Below are positions 1 through 4,679 of a stretch of DNA of 5,516 nt, in pieces. The translations under genes were made by a program, and so were the position numbers. Positions within the stretch are counted from its first letter, which is position 1. Each line of letters begins with the position of its first letter. Source of the stretch: Magnetospira sp. (GTDB lineage Bacteria > Pseudomonadota > Alphaproteobacteria > Rhodospirillales > Magnetospiraceae); the NCBI GenBank assembly GCA_028277325.1, contig JANQGL010000096.1, positions 1 to 5,516 of the forward strand. The letters run 5' to 3'. The notes beneath the pieces were generated by a model. It saw only the letters and a program-made list of their open reading frames with translations, ran no database searches and was not told where the DNA came from.

Positions 1-951
1 ATCCTCGGAGAGGTGGCGCAGGCCCTCGACCATCGCCGCCACCTTCTGCTCCTCGCGGGCCTTCCAGATGACGTACGCCTCGACGTCCGGATGGTCGACG
101 TCGACGATCACCATCTTGGCGGCGCGCCGGGTGGTGCCGCCCGACTTGATGGCGCCGGCCGCGCGGTCGCCGATCTTGAGGAAGCTCATCAGGCCGGACG
201 ACCGGCCGCCGCCGGACAGCGGCTCGTTCGCGCCGCGCAGGGCCGAGAAATTGGTGCCGGTGCCGGAGCCGTACTTGAACAGCCGCGCCTCGCGCACCCA
301 CAGATCCATGATGCCGCGGTCGTTGACCAGATCGTCCTCGATCGACTGGATGAAGCAGGCGTGCGGCTGCGGGTGCTCGTAGGCCGACTTGGCGCGGGTC
401 AGGTGGCCGGTCTCGAAATCCACGTAGTGGTGGCCCTGTGCCGGGCCGTCGATGCCGTAGGCCCAGAACAGGCCGGTGTTGAACCACTGCGGCGAGTTGG
501 GAGCGCCCACCTGGGCGCACAGCATGAAGCGCATCTCGTCGAAATAGGCCGCGGCGTCGGCCTCGGAATCGAAGTAGCCGCCCTTCCACCCCCAGTAGGC
601 CCAGGTGCCGGCCATGCGGTCGAAGACCTGCTTGGCGCTGGTCTCGCCGCCGTAGCGCGACGCCTCGTCGCGGCGCAGCAGGGCCTTGGAGTCGGGCGCC
701 GAACGCCACAGGAACGACGGCACGTCGTTCTCCTCGATCCGCCGCAGGTCGGCCGGAACGCCCGCCTTGCGGAAGTACTTCTGGGCCAGCACGTCGCAGG
801 CCACCTGCGACCAATGGGCCGGAACCTCGACGTTCTCGGTCGCGAACACGACGCTGCCGTCCGGGTTGCGGATCTCGCTCGCCGCGCGCCGGAACTCGAA
901 GGATTCGTAAGGCGACCTGTCGGACTCAGTGTAAAACCGCGCAATACGCAT
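1..951 (-). CDS. nrdJ: Vitamin B12-dependent (class II) ribonucleotide reductase, N-terminal 317 residues, cut by left edge
   Basis: The product reduces ribonucleotides to deoxyribonucleotides using adenosylcobalamin as radical generator, in the cytoplasm, supplying DNA precursors with or without oxygen. The frame is open from an ATG at 951 to base 1, giving 317 residues of a protein that is usually about 1,200 residues in alphaproteobacteria. Visible hallmarks are the family N-terminus (SEIRNPDGSVVF, then VPAHWSQVACDVLAQKYFRK), HACFIQ with Cys199, which should be the first of the redox-active cysteine pair, GSGTGTNFSALR at 228-239, and GGTTRRAAKMVIVDVDHPDVEA further on. The thiyl-radical cysteine, the second redox cysteine and the C-terminal region lie outside the window. 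The ATG at 951 is preceded by GGGGAAG at 954-960, which supports this start. It is transcribed divergently from the NDUFA12 gene, and an NrdR box lies about 290 bp upstream. The family assignment is secure; the coenzyme class follows from family resemblance. Confidence 0.96.
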   Translation of the reverse strand, partial: MRIARFYTESDRSPYESFEFRRAASEIRNPDGSVVFATENVEVPAHWSQVACDVLAQKYFRKAGVPADLRRIEENDVPSFLWRSAPDSKALLRRDEASRYGGETSAKQVFDRMAGTWAYWGWKGGYFDSEADAAAYFDEMRFMLCAQVGAPNSPQWFNTGLFWAYGIDGPAQGHHYVDFETGHLTRAKSAYEHPQPHACFIQSIEDDLVNDRGIMDLWVREARLFKYGSGTGTNFSALRGANEPLSGGGRSSGLMSFLKIGDRAAGAIKSGGTTRRAAKMVIVDVDHPDVEAYVIWKAREEQKVAAMVEGLRHLSED

Positions 952-953
952 GA

Positions 954-960
954 CTTCCCC
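954..960 (-). promoter_or_regulatory. Ribosome binding site of nrdJ
   Basis: On the minus strand GGGGAAG ends two bases before the ATG at 951. It is purine-rich and Shine-Dalgarno-like, though closer to the start than usual. It supports 951 as the true start over any upstream codon. Confidence 0.5.
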
Positions 961-1037
961 GTGATATTGATTCGGACCTAACCCAAGCGACCCCGGGACG
1001 TCGGGGAGCATGTGCGCAATCCCGTTAACACCCGATG

Positions 1038-1062
1038 AAAACGCCGGTTTCGCCGGCCTTTT
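1038..1062. terminator. Terminator-like hairpin in the presumed nrdJ leader, symmetrical on both strands
   Basis: GCCGG (1043-1047) pairs with CCGGC (1053-1057) around a five-base loop. AAAA (1038-1041) and TTTT (1059-1062) flank it, so the stem is followed by a short T tract on either strand. No gene on the plus strand needs termination here. On the minus strand it lies between the putative nrdJ promoter and the start codon, so if active it would attenuate nrdJ. The T tracts are only four long, so termination may be weak. Confidence 0.4.
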
Positions 1063-1212
1063 CCGCCGTGACGGCACCCGCCAGTGTCCCGAATCCGAGA
1101 CTCGGCAGGGAGTCGGCCCCGGGCACTGTCGCGAATTTCGACTCCACCACACCAGATGATGCGGTGTTCCCCGTCCGACGCCTCAAAATGTAGCTGCGTC
1201 GTCATATGGCCG

Positions 1213-1228
1213 CAACAAGATTTTGGCG
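1213..1228. promoter_or_regulatory. Possible degenerate second NrdR box
   Basis: The 16-mer CAACAAGATTTTGGCG matches the NrdR consensus ACACWATATATWGTGT at 9 of 16 positions. Its start is exactly 32 bp from that of the strong box at 1245. NrdR boxes commonly occur as pairs about 31-32 bp apart, and that spacing is the main reason to list it; the sequence match alone would not be enough. Confidence 0.3.
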
Positions 1229-1241
1229 CTGTGTCCAGGTA

Positions 1242-1271
1242 ATCACACAATATAGTGTGTTTTAATGTCAT
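1242..1271 (-). promoter_or_regulatory. Candidate nrdJ promoter overlapping the NrdR box
   Basis: Reading the minus strand, ATGACA (1271-1266, five of six to TTGACA), an 18-base spacer and TGTGAT (1247-1242, four of six to TATAAT) form a plausible sigma-70-type promoter. The NrdR box at 1245-1260 would sit between and over these elements, the expected place for a repressor. Transcription from here would give a 5' leader of roughly 290 nt. This is a consensus match by eye and other placements are possible. Confidence 0.35.
1245..1260. promoter_or_regulatory. NrdR box (ribonucleotide reductase repressor operator)
   Basis: ACACAATATAGTGTGT matches the NrdR consensus ACACWATATATWGTGT at 15 of 16 positions; the only departure is G for T at position 11. 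NrdR is an ATP-cone repressor that senses nucleotide levels and binds such palindromes upstream of ribonucleotide reductase genes. The site is upstream of nrdJ and no other reductase gene is in view, so nrdJ is the likely target. Confidence 0.85.
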
Positions 1272-1384
1272 ATTGTCCGGCGTTGACGAAGCGGTAACCT
1301 TCGCCGGGTCCGACCCAACCCCGCGGAAATGCGCGGAGTCGCGACGGAACGGCCACGGAACGGCGGGCAGGAACGCCCTGGAGG

Positions 1385-1415
1385 TTATCCCCGCGATTCA
1401 CATTTTATCCCCGCG
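1385..1415. repeat. Exact 11-bp direct repeat with 20-bp period, DnaA-box-like
   Basis: TTATCCCCGCG occurs at 1385-1395 and again at 1405-1415, exactly 20 bp apart, about two helical turns. The first nine bases match the DnaA box TTATCCACA at seven positions. Between the copies, CGATTCACA (1394-1402) matches the alternative box TGATCCACA known from Caulobacter, also at seven of nine. Binding by DnaA is an inference; another regulator could use a two-turn-spaced repeat equally well. Confidence 0.5.
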
Positions 1416-1574
1416 TTGGCCGTTTTTTTCGGTTTTCGCCGCCGCCGCCGGGCGATCACGCCGCCTCTTGTCCTGCATCGCGCCAAGTGCGATAGTCGGC
1501 TCCCGAAACGATCGGGTGCGCGCCGCCGCACCCGCCTTCGGACCAACCGCCACAAGCGATCGGAACGCCGCCCC

Positions 1575-1937
1575 ATGATCACCGGAACCATTCTGTTCAC
1601 CTGGCTGAAGGGACAGCAGGTCGGCAAGGACCAGTACGGCAACCGCTATTTCCGCAGCCGCGGCAAGAAACTGTGGGGCCGCGAACGGCGCTGGGTGCTG
1701 TACAAGGGCCGCCACGAGGCGTCCAAGGTGCCGCCGGAATGGCATGCCTGGCTGCACCACACCACGGACGAGCCGCTGACCGCCTCGGTCACCGAGACCC
1801 GGCCGTGGCAGAAGGAGCACGTTCCCAACCTGACCGGGACCGCGCTGGCCTATCTGCCGGCCGGCCACGACCGGGCTGGCGGGCGCCGCGCCGCGGCGAC
1901 CGGCGACTACGAGGCCTGGACCCCGGACGCCTCCTGA
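1575..1937 (+). CDS. NDUFA12-family protein, bacterial homologue of a complex I accessory subunit
   Basis: This 120-residue protein belongs to the NDUFA12 (B17.2) family, an accessory subunit of NADH:ubiquinone oxidoreductase in mitochondria and in alphaproteobacteria. It should sit on the cytoplasmic peripheral arm of complex I and has no catalytic residues of its own. Diagnostic stretches are YGNRYF (21-26), GRERRWVLYKG (35-45), EASKVPPEWHAWLHH (48-62), RPWQKEHVPNLTGT (76-89), AYLP (92-95) and GDYEAW (110-115). There is no signal peptide or membrane segment. The frame stays open upstream to 1329, but family similarity begins exactly at the ATG at 1575, and the upstream translation is an arginine-rich artefact. 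The Shine-Dalgarno is poor (GGAAC at 1562-1566 at best). It is the first gene of a probable operon, with mlaD starting 16 bases after its stop. The family assignment is firm. Confidence 0.94.
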   Translation: MITGTILFTWLKGQQVGKDQYGNRYFRSRGKKLWGRERRWVLYKGRHEASKVPPEWHAWLHHTTDEPLTASVTETRPWQKEHVPNLTGTALAYLPAGHDRAGGRRAAATGDYEAWTPDAS

Positions 1938-1953
1938 CGGACGGCCGACGGCG

Positions 1954-2409
1954 ATGCGCAGGGAAACCAAGGAGCGCTGGGTCGGCGCCGCCAGCCTGGC
2001 CGGACTGGCGCTGATGCTGGCCCTGTCCTACGGCTCGCGGCCGGACGGCACCGGCACCGGCTATCGGGTCCTGGCCACGTTCGGGCGGATCGACGGGCTG
2101 GGGGTCGGGGATCCGGTCCGGCTGTCCGGGGTCGAGGTGGGCCGCGTGGTCGCGCAACGGCTGAAAAAGGAGACCTATCGGGCCGAGCTGGTCCTGCAGA
2201 TCGACAGCGGCGTCGAACTGCCGCGCGACACCTCGGCGGCGATTCACACCGACGGCCTGTTCGGGGCCAAGTTCGTGGTCCTCGAACCGGGCGGCGATCC
2301 GGCCTATCTGGGTCCCGGCGACCGGATCGATTTCACCCAGGATTCGATGGTCGTCGAGGACCTGTTGGACCTGATCATCTCGGAAGGCAAGGCGAAGCGC
2401 GGCGGCTGA
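1954..2409 (+). CDS. mlaD: MCE-domain protein, MlaD-type phospholipid transport subunit (first copy)
   Basis: MlaD proteins are inner-membrane-anchored, periplasmic lipid-binding subunits of the MlaFEDB ABC transporter, which moves phospholipids between inner and outer membranes and keeps the outer leaflet asymmetric. This 151-residue protein has one N-terminal membrane segment (about 9-26), then an MCE domain (about 37-113) with GYRVLATFGRIDGLGVGDPV, LSGVEVGRV (57-65), LPRDTSAAI (89-97) and AKFVVLEPG (105-113). The C-terminal tail includes DLLDLIISEGKAK. It is followed by a second MlaD-type gene. It departs from the usual LGGKY motif with FGAKF at 103-107. The membrane-proximal region also diverges from the common ETxMGAVVL form. 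The ATPase (MlaF) and permease (MlaE) genes are not in the window. It could be a specialised paralogue or a partner in a mixed MCE hexamer. The ribosome binding site is weak, suggesting coupling to the upstream gene. Confidence 0.9.
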   Translation: MRRETKERWVGAASLAGLALMLALSYGSRPDGTGTGYRVLATFGRIDGLGVGDPVRLSGVEVGRVVAQRLKKETYRAELVLQIDSGVELPRDTSAAIHTDGLFGAKFVVLEPGGDPAYLGPGDRIDFTQDSMVVEDLLDLIISEGKAKRGG

Positions 2410-2446
2410 CCCGACGCGCCGAGGCCGGCAACGAAGCGAGGCATCC

Positions 2447-2923
2447 ATGCGGGCGAACATGGTCGAGACGGTGATGGGGGCGGTCGTTCTCCTGGTGGCC
2501 GGGGTGTTCGTGTTCTTCGCCTACAACACGGCGCAGGTGCGGGCCGTCAGCGGCTACACGGTGGACGCGGCGTTCTTCAAGGTCGGCGGCCTGACCCCGG
2601 GGGCCGACGTGCGCATCTCCGGCATCAAGGTCGGCACGGTGACCGACCGCCGGCTGGATCCGCGGACCTACGACGCCGTCGTCACCATGACCGTGGACTC
2701 GCGGGTCCGCCTGCCGGCCGACACCGTGGCCAGCATCGGCAGCGAAGGCATCCTCGGCGGCAAGTACATCCGCCTCGAACCGGGACGCGCCGGCGAGATG
2801 ATCGCCGACGGCGGACGCATCGCCAACACCCGCGACTATCGGTCGCTGGAGGATCAGGTGGGGGAGATCATCTTCCTGGCCACCAACCCGGGCGGCGGGT
2901 CGTTTCCCGCCGGGAGCCCATGA
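2447..2923 (+). CDS. mlaD: MlaD-family outer membrane lipid asymmetry protein (second copy)
   Basis: This 158-residue protein is the more canonical of the two MlaD-type proteins. It starts RANMVETVMGAVVLLVAG, with one membrane anchor at about 9-26, followed by an MCE domain at about 37-113. Key stretches are GYTVDAAFFKVGGL (36-49), ISGIKVGTV (57-65), LPADTVASI (89-97) and LGGKYIRLEPG (103-113). The C-terminal tail is rich in Gly and Pro. It aligns with the preceding gene's product without gaps over residues 36-113; by hand I count 36 identities in 78. GCGAGG at 2437-2442 is a reasonable ribosome binding site for the ATG at 2447, and the gap from the previous stop is 37 bases. Its stop overlaps the start of the DUF2155 gene (ATGA), implying translational coupling. 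Expected role: periplasmic lipid-carrying ring on the Mla ABC transporter. Confidence 0.93.
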   Translation: MRANMVETVMGAVVLLVAGVFVFFAYNTAQVRAVSGYTVDAAFFKVGGLTPGADVRISGIKVGTVTDRRLDPRTYDAVVTMTVDSRVRLPADTVASIGSEGILGGKYIRLEPGRAGEMIADGGRIANTRDYRSLEDQVGEIIFLATNPGGGSFPAGSP

Positions 2924-3309
2924 CGCGCCGCCTCGCGATTCTCGCCGGATCGGTTCTGCTCGTGGCCGCTCCCCCGGCCGGCGCCGACAAGATGGATACC
3001 GCCGTCCTGCAGGGCCTGGACAAGGTGACGGCGCGGATCTCCACCATCCAGGCCCCGGTCGGACAGGTGGTCCGCTTCGGGAGCCTGGAAATCGTGGTCC
3101 GCGCCTGCGACAAGCGGCCGCCCGAGGAGACGCCGGAAAGCGCCGCCTTCGTCGATATCTGGGAACTGCGCGAGGAGCGGCCGGCGATCGCCGTCTTCCG
3201 CGGCTGGATGTTCGCGTCGAGCCCCGCCCTGGCGGCCATGGAGCACCCGGTCTACGACGTCTGGGTGGTCGACTGCCGCGACCGTGGCGCCGCGCCGGGC
3301 AGGCCGTAG
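2920..3309 (+). CDS. Secreted DUF2155 family protein, function unknown
   Basis: This 129-residue protein belongs to the alphaproteobacterial DUF2155 family, whose biochemical role is unknown to me. Residues 1-22 look like a Sec signal peptide: positive MTRR, hydrophobic LAILAGSVLLVAA, and likely cleavage after AGA before Asp23. The mature part shows the family pattern LQGLDKVTAR (30-39), FGSLEIVVRAC (53-63), PEESAAF-like segment near 68-77, VFRGWMFASSPAL (92-104) and EHPVYDVWVVDC (108-119). Cys63 and Cys119 are the only cysteines in the mature protein and could form a periplasmic disulfide. It begins inside the stop of mlaD (ATGA overlap), so the two are probably co-translated. An envelope role linked to lipid transport is suggested by this position, not shown. 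It ends the operon here; the aat gene, often the next one in related genomes as I recall, is not found. Confidence 0.92.
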   Translation: MTRRLAILAGSVLLVAAPPAGADKMDTAVLQGLDKVTARISTIQAPVGQVVRFGSLEIVVRACDKRPPEETPESAAFVDIWELREERPAIAVFRGWMFASSPALAAMEHPVYDVWVVDCRDRGAAPGRP

Positions 3310-3360
3310 CCCGTCCGACCTACCCAACCCCGACCGCCCCACCCTCCGGCACGGGCGCAG

Positions 3361-3390
3361 AACGCGCAATTTTATTGCGTGATCGTCGTT
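3361..3390. repeat. Inverted repeat downstream of the DUF2155 gene
   Basis: CGCAAT (3365-3370) and ATTGCG (3374-3379) are perfect inverted copies around TTT. AACG (3361-3364) and CGTT (3387-3390) can extend the stem across a seven-base bulge. It could be an operator or a transcript-end hairpin. No long T run follows, so I do not call it an intrinsic terminator. Confidence 0.45.
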
Positions 3391-3436
3391 TCAGGGCGGC
3401 CGTTCCTTGCCGAGGAGCGTCGGGGCGCGAAATCCA

Positions 3437-3477
3437 CCCGAACAGGTGGCTGCCGGCCCACCTGGAATAGGTTCGGG
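3437..3477. repeat. Extended imperfect inverted repeat, possible structured RNA element
   Basis: CCCGAAC (3437-3443) pairs with GTTCGGG (3471-3477), and directly inside it AGGTGG (3444-3449) pairs with CCACCT (3458-3463) around an eight-base loop. The 13-bp helix is interrupted on one side only, by the seven bases GGAATAG (3464-3470). It lies about 115 bases upstream of the candidate cbbP promoter. It could be part of a small RNA or an upstream regulatory structure; I recognise no known RNA family. Confidence 0.5.
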
Positions 3478-3590
3478 GGCTCCCCGGGCGGGTGTTTCGC
3501 GGGTCCGAAAATTCCGCCATGGTGGCCCCGGACGCCGCGGGGGAGACCGGCGGATAACGGCCGCCGGCCGGCGCGTGCCGCGAAACATAA

Positions 3591-3618
3591 TTGATCGGCC
3601 CGCAAACCGCTCTACGAT
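3591..3618 (+). promoter_or_regulatory. Candidate promoter of cbbP
   Basis: TTGATC (3591-3596), a 16-base spacer and TACGAT (3613-3618) resemble a sigma-70-type promoter, each element matching consensus at four of six. Initiation near 3625 would give a leader of about 80 bases before the GTG start. It follows the only A/T-rich patch near the gene. Recognition by eye only. Confidence 0.4.
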
Positions 3619-3660
3619 GGCGCGCCGGCGGGCCGGAAAACGCGACAAGCGTCGGCAGGG

Positions 3661-3673
3661 CCCGTGATACGGG
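3661..3673 (+). repeat. Small hairpin in the cbbP leader
   Basis: CCCGT (3661-3665) and ACGGG (3669-3673) form a five-base-pair stem with loop GAT. It lies 17 bases upstream of the ribosome binding site AGGAG. It could modulate translation or be incidental. Confidence 0.3.
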
Positions 3674-3690
3674 GGAAACGTTCTTTCGAG

Positions 3691-3695
3691 AGGAG
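3691..3695 (+). promoter_or_regulatory. Ribosome binding site fixing the GTG start of cbbP
   Basis: AGGAG within GAGAGGAG lies eight bases before GTG at 3704. No ATG in this frame is similarly placed, and the protein similarity begins here, so the GTG codon is the start. Confidence 0.85.
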
Positions 3696-3703
3696 CACAC
3701 ACA

Positions 3704-4597
3704 GTGTCCACCAGACATCCGATCATCGTGGTCACCGGGTCGTCGGGCGCCGGAACCAGCACGGTGAAGGAAGCCTTCGAGCACATCTTCCGCCGCCTGG
3801 ACATCACGCCAGCGGTCGTCGAGGGCGACAGCTATCACCGTTTCGACCGCGTCGCCATGCGGGAAGCCATGACGAAGGCCGAGGAAACCGGCAACAACCA
3901 CTTCTCGCACTTCGGCCCGGAGGCCAACCTGTTCAACGAACTGGCCGACACCTTCGAGACCTACGGCCGGACCGGCGGCGGCAAGCGGCGCCTGTACCTG
4001 CACAACGCCGACGAGGCGGAGCCCTTCAGGGAGCTCGGCCTCGTTCCGGGCCAGTTCACCCCCTGGGAGGAAATCCCCGAGGGCACCGACCTGTTGTTCT
4101 ACGAGGGTCTGCACGGCTGCGTGTGCAACGACGACGTGGACATGACGCCGTACACCGACCTCAAGATCGGCGTGGTGCCGGTGATCAACCTGGAATGGAT
4201 CCAGAAGATTCACCGCGACACCAAGGCGCGCGGCTACTCCGAGCAGGTGGTGATGGACACCATCCTGCGGCGCATGCACGACTACGTGCACTATATCATC
4301 CCGCAGTTCGCCGAAACCGACATCAACTTCCAGCGGGTGCCGATCGTCGACACCTCCGACCCGATCATCGCCCGCGACATCCCGACCCCGGACGAGAGCC
4401 TGGTGGTGATCCGCTTCAAGGACCCCGCCAAGTTCCGGGTCGACTTCCCGTTCCTGTTGCAGATGATCCACGATTCCTTCATGTCGCGGCGCAACTCCAT
4501 CGTCGTCCCGGGCGGCAAGATGGGCCTCGCCATGGAACTGGTCATCGAACCGATCCTGCGGCGCATGATGCAGGACCGTCGGAACCTGATGGGCTGA
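3704..4597 (+). CDS. cbbP: Phosphoribulokinase (bacterial type)
   Basis: The enzyme phosphorylates ribulose 5-phosphate with ATP to ribulose 1,5-bisphosphate, the RubisCO substrate, completing the Calvin cycle in the cytoplasm. The 297-residue length is normal for the bacterial octameric type. The P-loop is GSSGAGTST (12-20). Asp42, His45 and Arg49 in EGDSYHRFDR match the catalytic base and sugar-phosphate contacts of the Rhodobacter enzyme. Glu134 in FYEGLHG is the Walker B-like acidic residue. Lys168, Arg171, Asp172 and Arg176 (in QKIHRDTKARGY) match its Lys165, Arg168, Asp169 and Arg173. All key residues are present, so it should be active. The start is GTG with AGGAG eight bases upstream. 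No other Calvin-cycle gene is next to it, and a strong terminator follows, so it is probably transcribed alone. A Cys-x-Cys pair (139, 141) follows the GLHG motif. Segments such as NNHFSHFGPEANLF recall the forms from purple sulphur bacteria more than Rhodobacter; this is from memory. Confidence 0.97.
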   Translation: MSTRHPIIVVTGSSGAGTSTVKEAFEHIFRRLDITPAVVEGDSYHRFDRVAMREAMTKAEETGNNHFSHFGPEANLFNELADTFETYGRTGGGKRRLYLHNADEAEPFRELGLVPGQFTPWEEIPEGTDLLFYEGLHGCVCNDDVDMTPYTDLKIGVVPVINLEWIQKIHRDTKARGYSEQVVMDTILRRMHDYVHYIIPQFAETDINFQRVPIVDTSDPIIARDIPTPDESLVVIRFKDPAKFRVDFPFLLQMIHDSFMSRRNSIVVPGGKMGLAMELVIEPILRRMMQDRRNLMG

Positions 4598-4630
4598 CGC
4601 CGCGCCGCACCCGGCTTTGGGGAGGAGGAG

Positions 4631-4669
4631 GGGCTGCCGTGTCGTCGACATGGCGGCCCTTTCCTGTTT
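4631..4669 (+). terminator. Intrinsic terminator after cbbP
   Basis: Bases 4631-4642 pair with 4648-4659 in a continuous 12-bp stem (ten Watson-Crick and two G-T pairs) around the loop CGTCG. TTTCCTGTTT follows at 4660-4669. The cbbP stop is 34 bases upstream. The downstream gene starts only 11 bases after this element, so that gene would need readthrough or a promoter overlapping the region. Confidence 0.8.
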
Positions 4670-4679
4670 AGGCTCGCCC

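Larger units (their letters stand above)
952..1574. other. Divergent intergenic/control region between nrdJ and the NDUFA12 operon
   Basis: These 623 bases separate two divergent genes and hold no convincing gene; the open frames crossing them have no recognisable protein character. Reading from the nrdJ side there are: a nrdJ ribosome binding site, a terminator-like hairpin, a stretch rich in inverted repeats (about 1080-1150), an NrdR box with a possible degenerate partner, and an exact 11-bp direct repeat near 1385-1415. Bases 1416-1574, next to the NDUFA12 start, contain a run of seven T (1423-1429), a short GCC repeat and no promoter I can defend. GANTC sites are concentrated between 902 and 1399. 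Confidence 0.8.
3310..3703. other. Non-coding gap upstream of cbbP
   Basis: No credible protein gene lies in these 394 bases. From left to right there is a GC-rich stretch without a clear terminator for the preceding operon, an AT-containing inverted repeat at 3361-3390, a larger inverted repeat at 3437-3477, GC-rich sequence, a candidate promoter at 3591-3618, a small hairpin at 3661-3673 and the cbbP ribosome binding site. I did not find a convincing binding site for the Calvin-cycle regulator CbbR. Confidence 0.75.

Noticed and set aside
13..981. Long plus-strand open frame opposite nrdJ
   Set aside because: It is the antisense of a clear NrdJ coding sequence in GC-rich DNA; its translation has low complexity and no family character.
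1042..1190. Cobalamin riboswitch in the nrdJ leader
   Set aside because: On the minus strand GGACACTGG recalls the B12 box and GGGGAACACC a conserved core segment, but the order and remaining conserved elements do not fit. Repression by B12 also makes little sense for a B12-using enzyme. A covariance search with RF00174 would settle it.
978..1271. 97-codon minus-strand open frame between the NrdR box and nrdJ
   Set aside because: It starts upstream of the NrdR box, has no ribosome binding site I can see and reads as arginine/glycine-rich noise; the sequence is better explained as leader.
1423..1429. Run of seven T as an intrinsic terminator
   Set aside because: No stable GC stem immediately precedes it on the plus strand, and the minus strand gives an A run instead.
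1434..1449. Short GCC trinucleotide repeat
   Set aside because: Only about four units in GC-rich non-coding DNA; common by chance and without further structure.
1255..1578. Plus-strand open frames leading into the NDUFA12 gene
   Set aside because: They are arginine- and alanine-rich with no recognisable family; NDUFA12 similarity begins only at 1575.
3437..3500. tRNA or known structural RNA around GGTTCGGGGG
   Set aside because: The GGTTCG string resembles a T arm, but no acceptor, D or anticodon arms can be placed on either strand; no match to 6S, SRP or tmRNA could be recognised by eye.
3664..4671. 335-codon plus-strand open frame in another frame across cbbP
   Set aside because: It overlaps almost the whole of cbbP and shows an Arg/Pro/His-rich composition typical of an out-of-frame shadow.
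4639..4671. Ten-codon GTG reading frame after a strong GGAGGAGGAGG tract, as a possible leader peptide
   Set aside because: It coincides with the terminator stem after cbbP; the purine tract and short frame are more simply by-products of that structure.
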